This document shows positions 8,219-14,951 of a stretch of 15,363 nucleotides of DNA, piece by piece; position 1 is the first letter of the stretch; every line of letters begins with the position of its first letter. Origin of the DNA: Bremia lactucae (Eukaryota > Oomycota > Peronosporomycetes > Peronosporales > Peronosporaceae); contig NW_027152073.1 of the NCBI RefSeq assembly GCF_004359215.1, forward strand, positions 1-15,363, in the 5' to 3' direction. A model generated the notes under the pieces. The model made no database searches. It was not told the DNA's origin and saw only the letters and a list, made by a program, of their open reading frames with translations. Made by a program: the position numbers and the translations under genes.

Positions 8219-8632
8219 TGTGTAAAATACCCTTTTATCTTATTCTGAAATAGTAACTTACTTGAATTCCATTTATTATGGGTAACAAATGTGGTCGCCG
8301 CCAGATATAAATTTGGCGGCCGGAATCAATTTTTAATTAACTAGGATAATATTTAGATTTAAATGCTGACATAAAGTACAGTTCTTCTTTTGATCTTAAA
8401 GGGTTTAGTGCCTTCCTAAAGCTTGCGCATTGATCTGTAGGAGATAGAAGCCTTTGGGCACTAGTTGCCACTTGGTTCTACGAACTCCTATATCCCTTGA
8501 ACTAGAATTATATTAAGCTTACACGCTTGTAAGATTCCCTGAGTTGTTAAACCTACTAATTCTATAAAATTGAGAGACTTTCTGAGTCTAAAGTCTTCCT
8601 TTGACTTTAGGAGCGAGGTAGCTCCGCTACAC
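8219..8632 (+). repeat. LTR2: 5' LTR of element B
   Basis: It starts TGTGTAAAATACCC and ends near GCTACAC, matching LTR1 in several ordered blocks but shorter by an internal deletion. It contains local hairpins such as 8580s-8612 (CTAAAGTC with GACTTTAG, 7-base loop). About 58 bases separate its end from the gag ATG. Confidence 0.58.
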
Positions 8633-8633
8633 C

Positions 8634-8648
8634 TGGTAGTACTCTTAG
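8634..8648 (+). other. Possible primer-binding site of element B
   Basis: TGGTAGTACTCTTAG begins two bases after the LTR2 end. The first six bases resemble the TGGTA(T/G) start of sites that pair with initiator Met-tRNA; the rest does not. It is placed mainly by position, so this is tentative. Confidence 0.3.
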
Positions 8649-8689
8649 TCAATCTACGCCTGAGTCTTTGTAAGACAACCTTCACTGTA

Positions 8690-9707
8690 ATGGAAGAGTT
8701 TCCAGAGCTTTCAAAGGCGCAACGCGCATCTCATGACAAGCTCAAAAATGCATTAGGGCTTAAACATGTAGAGTTCATTATATCCGAGGAAAAAGAGGTC
8801 CTGCATACAAGTCTTGAAGCCTTCATGCGATATAAATCCTCCCTGGTAGGCCAGATACATCTCTGTGCCTGATTCTGAGCCGATTGCTCGCCCTCTAGTC
8901 GTCAATGCAAAGACATTTAAGGGGCAAGAGGGAGAAAATCTCCTTTCTTGGATTAAGCAGATGGATATGTTCATTGCCTCCGCCTTGATCTTAAAATAAC
9001 GACAAAAGGTGTTATGGCCATTAACAAACTCGGTGGTAGAGCCATTGAGTGGGCATTATTGTGCACCACGTCCATAAACGACGCTTTTCCCTCATGTGAT
9101 TCGCTGAAACAGCAAACGACCAGCATGTTTGCACCGCCTGATCAGGCTTATCGCTAACAAGCACGGCTCCTAGTGACTCAAAAGGGTAAACGAACTCTAG
9201 AGGACTTTGTCGAGGAGTTAAGGACCTCATTGCATCTATGCATCAAGACCCGGTGCGAAACAATTGTCGTATCAGTTTTTATGTGGGGTCTTAATGAGGT
9301 CGTTGCCCGGACGGGATTATTCCGGTCTCATCCTGCTACTTTCGAAGAGGCAGTTGCCATAGCGCTACGCGATGAGTTCGATTTTAAGTCGGCTTGTGTC
9401 AGCACGCCTGTTTACCGATCAAGCTTCGAGCACATGTGTACCGTCTAATAGAACAGAACCCATGAATATATGCCTCGTCGAGGAAGAAGAAGAGGCTTTT
9501 CAAGCTGTGGAACATAATAAGAAAATCCGTAGATGTTATATGTGCGGAAGCACGAAACGTTTTCGTCCGGCCTACCCCTACGAAACACGTGTATATCTCG
9601 AAAGAGCACCGATTCCGACCTATACCAGAAATTTGATACGAGGCACGAAAACGTCGATACCAAGTAGGTGCGGGGCGCCCTACTGTGGAAGACCTAGGCT
9701 CTGTTGA
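8690..9707 (+). pseudogene. gag: B gag: capsid/nucleocapsid polyprotein, frameshifted
   Basis: It starts at ATG 8690 (MEEFPELSKAQRASHDKLKN). The frame stops at 8870, where it should slip into SVPDSEPIARPLVVNAKTFKG and GENLLSWIKQMDMFIAS. From 9014 it reads VMAINKLGGRAIEWALLCTT, a stop near 9155, then KGKRTLEDFVEELRTSLHLC and FEEAVAIALRDEFDF to 9446. These match the retrotransposon Gag core that packages element RNA. Another frame carries PMNICLVEEEEEAFQAVEHN and RCYMCGSTKRFRPAYP (9531-9575). That is a CCHC knuckle whose His is Arg (9558) and last Cys is Tyr (9573). At least two frameshifts and two stops kill it. Protease follows. Confidence 0.8.
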
Positions 9708-10085
9708 GCCTGTAGGAGATGATTGTAAACAGGACATAGCCGCAATTAGCTCGGTGCGTAATGGCACGGGGCGTGAGTACAAGCCGAGCTTGTTATTTCA
9801 TCTAGCGACTGTGAAGGGCTTTGATAAGCCATTGTCAATTTTAATTGACTCAGGGGCGTCTTGCAATTATGCTTGATCAACAATACATTGAGGCCCTTAA
9901 AGCGCATGAATCTGATACAATCACTGTTAGCTTAGCAAATGGGACTCGTGCACTGTTCCTCCAGTTCCTTTAAGCTTAGGCAAAAGGTTCTGGACTTTGA
10001 CATTATGAAATGCTGTCTCGTTCTTGATTTGGATTCGATATATAATCTCATCTTTGGTATGACCTGGCTTGGACGCCATGAGTTA
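9685..10085 (+). pseudogene. B protease: retropepsin-like aspartic protease, broken
   Basis: Open from 9685 to 9876. LLFHLATVKGFDKPLSILID runs into SGAS, giving the active site DSGAS with Asp at 9847-9849, followed by CNYA and a stop. Another frame resumes with EALKAHESDTITVSLANGTR. After a further slip, LDFDIMKCCLVLDLDSIYNL and IFGMTWLGRHE (about 9995-10085) follow. That is the second half of the protease fold, where families have (I/L)LGMPWL. The enzyme would cut Gag-Pol. It dimerises, so one DSGA per chain is normal. It is disrupted by one stop and two shifts. Confidence 0.78.
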
Positions 10086-10720
10086 TGAATCTATTGGAGG
10101 TCTAAGACCTTAGGCACCACGCGTAATGTTGTTAGCAAAGCTTTAAAGAGTTATAAACCCACCTTTGCTAGGCAACAAAAGCGCTATTGGCGCGGATAAC
10201 TTACTGAGTCTGTCAGTGCTTTAGATTTGAGAATGTCTGAGATAATTAACTCCAATGTTGTAAACATTAATTCTGAGCTCGACTCAGAAAAAGGGGGTGG
10301 AACGGCACGTACTCTGTCGAGTGACACTCGTTGTAATAACGATTCACTGAATGCTGAAAGCATTGTTGGCCTAAGGCCGAATCATCAAGGGTGCAATATC
10401 CCTATAATACGTGGAGTACACGAATAAGTCCACCAAGTGTGGTCGGCCGAGGTGGCACCATGCTGAGTGTCAATAGTGACACTATTCGCGGTTCGCCAGG
10501 ACCTCAAGGGTGCAATACTCCTGAGATACGTGAAGTGGCACGTCTACGTCCAGCGAGTGTGGTAGGCCGAGGTACCACCATACTGAGTGTCATTAGTGAC
10601 ACTTTTGGCAGTTCGCCGGAGCATTTCGGGTCAAACCCTTTCATTGCACGTGAAGTAACACGTAAACGTTCGCTGGACAAGGAAATTGAGTCATCTAACG
10701 CCTTGTCGGATGTCGACTAA
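10086..10720 (+). pseudogene. B pol: protease-RT linker with 40-residue repeats
   Basis: After the protease come WRSKTLGTTRNVVSKALKSY and KPTFARQQKRYWRG, a segment common after Gypsy protease in this group. MRMSEIINSNVVNINSELDS (from 10227) follows, then a low-complexity region. One frame (10227-10427) ends in a stop. A second (10391-10720) runs through two 40-residue tandem repeats beginning SVVGRG. No domain is recognised in this linker; it is probably flexible. RT should follow but is absent. Confidence 0.6.
10439..10678 (+). repeat. Two 120-bp in-frame tandem repeats in the B linker
   Basis: Unit 1 starts at 10439 and unit 2 at 10559. Both open with GTGGT(C/A)GGCCGAGGT, share CTGAGTGTCA(A/T)TAGTGACACT at the same offset, and end in an ACGTGAAGT(G/A)(G/A)CACGT-type block. 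The period of 120 keeps the frame (40 residues). A more diverged third unit may precede them, since the GGGTGCAATA block at 10389 lies about 118 bases before its match. Each unit contains a 7-bp hairpin (10466-10483; 10586-10603). Confidence 0.8.
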
Positions 10721-10859
10721 GACACCATGTCTGGTACTGAGCCATTACAAGCTGGAAAATTTGGGGACGTGATTGTCCCGGCCTCTGAGAGGCGTCTTGT
10801 CTCTACGCCAGGAAGTCTTCTCTTTTATAACACTTGCTTTATAGAGGGTTAAAGTAAGC
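10721..10859 (+). other. End of B linker up to the G2 insertion point
   Basis: After the stop at 10720 a plus frame still reads GTEPLQAGKFGDVIVPASER and RLVSTPG, plausibly more linker, until about 10850. No RT homology is seen. The change to the G2 LTR is placed at 10860, where TGTATT gives a TGTA/TACA pair with the other LTR end; this is approximate. No target-site duplication can be checked, because the other end of G2 is outside the window. Confidence 0.4.
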
Positions 10860-11127
10860 TGTATTTAATATGGTTAAGTTCTTCTTGTCTATCACTCAAT
10901 ACAAACTTTATTATAATCTAATACAAACATGTAATTAAATCTTATCAGTATTTCTCTTTACGCGCGTCCAGCGCTAACTGGACCGCAGAGCAAGTAGATA
11001 TAAAGGTCTATATCTACCAATGGATAAGCTTTTAGAATATTACCATGTAACGTAATATTCTCCAAATATTATCTACCGTTTAGATAATATTTTAACTAAC
11101 AGCCTTAAGTGTTAATTTCATGTTACA
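10860..11127 (-). repeat. G2 3' LTR, rich in palindromes
   Basis: Starts TGTAACATGAA (minus strand) at 11127, right after the polypurine tract. The other end is inferred at 10860, giving TGTA...TACA termini and a length of about 268 bases. It is AT rich. Four consecutive perfect hairpins fill 10966-11092: stems 10966-10971/10978-10983, 10994-11002/11009-11017, 11035-11042/11053-11060 and 11064-11075/11081-11092. The last has a 12-bp stem. The inner end is well supported, the outer end less so. Confidence 0.6.
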
Positions 11128-11140
11128 TCCCCCCTCCCTT
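11128..11140 (-). other. Polypurine tract of G2
   Basis: The minus strand reads AAGGGAGGGGGGA immediately before the LTR start TGTAACA. It is the same position and nearly the same sequence as in G1 (77-89). It marks the plus-strand priming site and the 3' LTR boundary. Confidence 0.8.
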
Positions 11141-11245
11141 TAACGACAATCAATCTGACTGTCATTGGGTAGAGTGGTCACTATATGACCACTTTATTAA
11201 AAAAGATTTTTATTGGTCAAAACCATCATTTTTATTTGATCGCAT

Positions 11246-12090
11246 GGTTAACAAGTCCATGCGGTATGCGAATAGTGCGGCGCCTTCGGCTGCGGTTCAT
11301 GCAGCCGCGGGCGACGCATTATTGTCCCTTGCGGAAGCGTTCCGTCTGCCGTAGTATCATCTCCTCCCGCAACACTAGATGTTGCGGATGCACGTTGTAA
11401 TTCGCCACGTGATTACAACCCCTCTTTGGGGGTCGACCACGAATGCGAGTCGGACGAAATGGCCGTCTCGGGGATAACAGAACAGTCGCCCAATCATCGT
11501 TAGGCGTCTGACTATGAGCCTTCGAATGAGGGGGCTCAATCGTATAGACGTGCTTATAGCGTTTGCTATAGCATGATTGGTTCCGACGATGAGGATGATT
11601 CCTCATCGCCAGCACCGTCTACCGTGCCGTCACCCGCACATATTCCTGTCGTGGTGATGACGATGGCGTAAGCCATCGTAATAACAGTTCTTGTGGTACC
11701 CCTGCTTCAGTGGATACCACTCAGGGGATCGTAGACAATAAAATGTCTCGTTTTGCCCTGGAAGAAGCCGTGGCTTTTGCTTGAACGGCTAGTCAATAGC
11801 TTGTCTGGAGAGACTGCCCCTCACAATAAATATCCCTTATTTATTGCGACAAAGCTACATGGCCTTGATCCCAGCGCGAAGAACTTTCGCGCTGAAGAAG
11901 ATTTTTTTATGATTTTCTTAAGCATCGATGGTACAGTGGCATCAACAAGCGAGATAAAAATTCGTTGATGCAAGCCTGGAACGCGTTTATCCGCAATGTC
12001 AAAGGCATTGGACGCGAAGCCTGGCTTTAAAGGCTTAACGCGATTCGCGTTATTTTTGGAAAACGAACTCTAACCGGTGCAATGTATTAA
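11246..12090 (+). pseudogene. Antisense ORF of G2, N-terminal part
   Basis: Counterpart of 196-1001 in G1. A plausible start is ATG 11246 (MVNKSMRYANSAAPSAAVHA, then LAEAF). Frame slips lead to SAVVSSPPATLDV, ECESDEMAVSG, the acidic run SDDEDDSSSPAPSTVPSPAH, and RGDDDGVS...TQGIVDNKMSRFA (from about 11653). From 11753, SLSGETAPHNKYPLFIATKL and HGLDPSAKNFRAEEDF are intact. G1 has stops in this block where G2 has sense codons. After a small deletion, KHRWYSGINKRDK, AFIRNVKGIGREAWL and KRTLTG run to the stop at 12088. At least three frameshifts. Because both copies keep the same words, an intact ancestral frame is likely. The protein family is not recognised. Confidence 0.5.
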
Positions 12091-12195
12091 TTGCATCGGT
12101 CGTCTCGTGAGGCAGGACTTCCATGCCTCACTTGGGGTGATTTCTTGTCCGTGTTTTGTTGACAACACGAAGCAAGTAAAAAAGTAAAAGGGGAT

Positions 12196-12818
12196 GTGTA
12201 TTCCCTATCGTCGCCCTGGGGATCGGCTCGCATCTCTATCGAGATGCGCGATACGATAGACGTTGAGCAATCGATTTACATGCGCCAGGAGCGCGTGTTC
12301 TCCGATGGACCTTCTGATCTATCGGACGGGTCTCGTCATACTGACGGACGAGGCCCTGGGAACGAGGCTCCCAGCTGTCATGCGAAGGAGATAACCCGTA
12401 TGCTGCTCCTTCACATCATAATGATCTTGAATACGTTCCAAAAGGAAACGTTGACCACCGTGGGAACCCACCGATAGTTGTGGCGGAGGAGGGTACATTA
12501 GATCCGACCAATATGTCGGACATAGAGTCGAAGATCGACAAACTCGACAACTTCCTCCATAATTTAGAGGAGGGTCTTAAGTCTTAATCAGGGGCGAGGT
12601 AAGCGTCGCTCGTTGGAGAAGACGGTGCTGGCTCACGATATCGAACGGTCTTTCAACCGTTCGAAGAGAGCGTTTTCCATGTTCGAGTGGGAACGGAAAT
12701 ATCACACTCTTCGTGTGAGCTTTCGTCAGCTCATCGCGGTTTTGAGAATCTTCAGGCCCGGCATGAAAATCTTCATATACAACATGACAATCTGGTTTGT
12801 GACCACAAAATTCTCTGA
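12196..12818 (+). pseudogene. Antisense ORF of G2, C-terminal part with coiled coil
   Basis: Counterpart of 1148-1841. It opens with EMRDTIDVEQSIYMRQERVF and SDGPSDLSDGSRHTDGR. After shifts come VDHRGNPPIVVAEEGTLDPT, MSDIESKIDKLDNFLHNLEE (heptad-like), GKRRSLEKTVLAHDIERSF, and in the frame from 12717 FENLQARHENLHIQHDNL and VCDHKIL to a stop at 12816. Leu recurs every seven residues as in G1. Most differences from G1 in this last stretch are silent or conservative in this frame (E/D, Q/H, D/N). It lies opposite the pol linker and chromodomain. Confidence 0.45.
12236..12500 (-). pseudogene. pol: G2 pol: chromodomain remnant and tail
   Basis: One frame reads PPPPQLSVGSHGGQRFLLER, then IQDHYDVKEQHTGYL, the first half of the chromodomain. 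About 20 bases encoding the VRWRGYP core are deleted relative to G1. The reading then moves to PSHDSWEPRSQGLVRQYDET, RP, and the stop at 12236-12238. An 18-base in-frame deletion after EPRSQ removes the LIVDVE piece kept in G1. The Trp of SWEPR, a stop in G1, is intact here. The fold is destroyed. Confidence 0.75.
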
Positions 12819-13236
12819 GGGATTTTTGAAAAGGGTGGTCAGATCCGTGCTCGGAAAAAACCGCGTAATGCTGGTACGGGCGGAGCCGACCTACGTAAAA
12901 CGTAGGATGCGTTCGCATCCTACGTGGCAATTCTATTGTGTACGCATTGCCTCTGCGATGCAGTACATGGAAAGGCCCAATGACCTTGGGTAGTAATTTA
13001 CTGCTACCCACATTAGTGACTACACGCTTAGGTAAGTTTACCGTAGAGAGTAGTAATAGGTCATTTATTTCAAATGAAAGAACGTTTGCTGATCCCTGTT
13101 TGTCTGCGTTCCGTTTCTGACGGTCCACTGCGTAAGCAATGGAATCCTGTACGAAACGGATTACTGATTCTCGAGTCAGGAGAAATTCCTCTGCTGACTC
13201 ATTTGTTTTGTCCTTTTCAGTGCGCTTTGCGCGCAT
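12577..13236 (-). pseudogene. pol: G2 pol: integrase C-terminal GPF module and linker
   Basis: 219 open codons. FVQDSIAYAVDRQKRNADKQ, FEINDLLLLSTVNLPKRVVT and NVGSSKLLPKVIGPFHVLHR (GPF at residues 87-89) precede RGNAYTIELPRRMRTHPTFY and VGRLRPY (to residue 121). This is a complete Ty3/Gypsy GPF module, better kept than in G1. The remaining 98 residues are a polar, low-complexity linker towards the chromodomain. That linker DNA is the reverse complement of the antisense coiled coil. There is a frameshift at each end. Confidence 0.85.
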
Positions 13237-13299
13237 TGCCAGAGAGTTTTCTCATCTTCGATGTCGATTGCATCGACATCGACATTATTCGCGTCGTTG

Positions 13300-13944
13300 T
13301 TAACTTCGACGCGTGATGAGCATGAGCCAGAAATGATTTTGCACGTGCGAGCCAATCCCCCTTAAACTACAGGATCTTTCTAATTGGATGGGTATCCGTG
13401 GATGGCGTAAGCCATTCACGAAGAACGGTGTATGCCTTGTAGACGCATGCACAGAACTATTGTTGGCGAATTCGGCCATCGGTAAAAACTCGCTCCAATT
13501 CAGATACGATTGGACGTAACCTCGAAGTATCTCTTCGAGGACGCGATTTACGCGTTCCGTCTGACCATCTGTCTCTGGATGATCAGAAGTTGACACGTCA
13601 GCCGTGTTCAGAGAGAACTGAACACGGATTGCCAAAACTCCGCCATAAACCGTGGATCTTTTATATGAGACCAGTATACGGGGTAACCCGTGAAGTTTGA
13701 ATACCGTGTCGATAAAGACTCGGGCACAGCTTGGAGCCGTGTTCGACTCTGGTACTGCAGCAAGATGTACCATCTTGCTGAATTTGTCTACAAAAACAAG
13801 AATTCCAATGTTTTTGTGATCGTCTTCGGGAACTTCGAAGATGAAATCCATAGATACGGACTGCCAACATTCTGCCGGAAGTGGTAGAGGTTGGAGAGGT
13901 GCACGGGATGAAGGGCTAACTTCACCCGTTGACATACCTCGCAA
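13300..13944 (-). pseudogene. pol: G2 pol: integrase catalytic core
   Basis: 214 open codons. SVSMDFIFEVPEDDHKNIGI keeps the first catalytic Asp (residue 33, about 13848). LVFVDKFSKMVHLAAVPES and FIDTVFKLHGLPRILVS follow. Where the family has SDRDPRF, this copy has SYKRSTVYGG, so the second Asp is lost. DHPETDGQTERVNRVLEEIL keeps the catalytic Glu (residue 130, about 13557). GYVQSYLNWSEFLPMAEFAN and THTPFFVNGLRHPRIP then complete the core. The enzyme would join element DNA to the host chromosome. It is inactive here for lack of the second Asp. Confidence 0.85.
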
Positions 13945-14069
13945 GCACGAATGTACTTGCGCACGAACTGATGGTAAAAGTCGCGACTTACTGTGAGATA
14001 AGTTTTCTTACATACAGGAAGCCCATTTATTGGTGGATCGTGACACTTATACATGATGTGCAAGCGCAA
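13920..14069 (-). pseudogene. pol: G2 pol: integrase zinc-binding region
   Basis: LHIMYKCHDPPINGLPVCKK then TYLTVSRDFY...YIRACEVCQRVK. The first His (CHD) and the CxxC pair remain. The second His of the HHCC finger (GHRG in G1) is replaced in GLPV. The frame runs on out of phase into the core DNA as a shadow; the core continues in the frame from 13944. Confidence 0.75.
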
Positions 14070-14420
14070 ATCGTAATGATTCGAAACGACGACACGTAGA
14101 GTGTCGCCGGCAACGGCTGTGTAGTACAGTAAGCCGTTGCGTGTTGTGTTTCTATCCGATGACGATTGATATAAATGGGCAGATCTTTATAATATTCATT
14201 GGATGAATATTATCAGATGATTTATTAAACGCAGATATTTTTATCTTCTGTGTAGGCTTTCTTTATGTCATCAAACAAAGTTGATGACGGAACACTTGTA
14301 ATGAGCGGAAATATTTTCATTGTTGGAGTGCGCAGCCAGCTCGGGTCGGCGTGATAACACATCAGCGACAACATTAATAAGTCGTCGTTGTTTTATATTC
14401 CACGGAGAAATTATACTCCG
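14070..14420 (-). pseudogene. pol: G2 pol: decayed tether between RNase H and integrase
   Basis: Homologous to G1 at about 2995-3370 by nucleotide alignment, but with deletions and no long open frame. It contains an 11-bp perfect hairpin (14189-14199 with 14203-14213) at the locus where G1 has a different hairpin (3109-3127). Confidence 0.6.
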
Positions 14421-14561
14421 CTAAGAAGGATAGCCACCTCGCCATTTTTTGCGAGGTATGTGGGCTATTGCGGCCGTGTGTAATGACGCATGGTCCATAT
14501 ATATGATGAACAATCTATCTCCGAGGATATATACCCTAAATTTAGCCAGTGCATGTTTCAT
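14421..14561 (-). pseudogene. pol: G2 pol: RNase H, second half
   Basis: A 46-codon frame: MKHALAKFRVYILGDRLFII, YMDHASLHTAA, then out-of-phase sequence. It corresponds to MKYALAKFRVYLLGD...YTDH in G1. YTDH is YMDH here, with the Asp kept. The frame is lost after TAA because of a deletion, so the ADALSRR end is missing. Confidence 0.7.
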
Positions 14562-14666
14562 GGTAAGGCGTTCCTTGTCATGCATTGGGTAATTACGTTC
14601 AGCTGGTTGCAGCTAACGCGATTGGGAACAGACGATGCGTTCTGAGTCGTCTGTATCGTATTGCAA

Positions 14667-14882
14667 TCACGCGCAGCCGATTTCGAAATCGCTGGCGTCA
14701 CAAACCACATGGAATGGTATGTCTTGATCTGCAATCGCCCATCTTGAGAATTGCATCAAGCTTTGCTTGATACCTTCAAGGGAACGCTGACAATTAGCGT
14801 TCCATAACAATTTCTCGTCTTTTTTCGAGAGACGAGAGAGATGAACTGTCATCTCGGCATAATTGCGATAGTACTTGTGCAA
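14667..14882 (-). pseudogene. pol: G2 pol: RT connection and RNase H start
   Basis: 71 codons: MHKYYRNYAEMTVHLSRLSK, KDEKLLWNANCQRSLEGIKQ, SLMQFSRWAIADQDIPFHVV, CDASDFEIGCA. This is the connection (YAEMTxxLSxLxKKD) followed by RNase H strand one with its first catalytic Asp in CDASDF. A frameshift after GCA separates it from the second half (14561 down), leaving about 100 bases (14562-14666) readable only by alignment with G1. Confidence 0.82.
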
Positions 14883-14951
14883 GTACGCCGCAAGCCCAAG
14901 GAACTTTCTTAGTTCGTTGACATCGACTCGAACTGGCTAGTCGGTAATCGC

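Larger units (their letters stand above)
8219..10859 (+). mobile_element. B: 5' half of a Ty3/Gypsy element (LTR-gag-protease), cut by G2
   Basis: LTR2, a primer-site-like sequence, gag with Gag core and degenerate zinc knuckle, retropepsin, and a repeat-bearing linker lie in order on the plus strand. RT does not follow: the sequence changes to the minus-strand LTR of G2 at about 10860. Its LTR relates it to A. Together, A (3' half) and B (5' half) look like two head-to-tail copies of one family. Confidence 0.78.

Noticed and set aside
9399..9782. 127-codon minus-strand ORF opposite gag and protease of B
   Set aside because: The plus strand carries the zinc knuckle and DSGAS motifs here. The minus product matches nothing recognisable and has no second copy to compare.
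10387..10680. CRISPR-like spaced repeats
   Set aside because: The units are 120 bp, adjacent and in frame with a linker protein. There are no short direct repeats separated by unique spacers, and the context is a eukaryotic retroelement.
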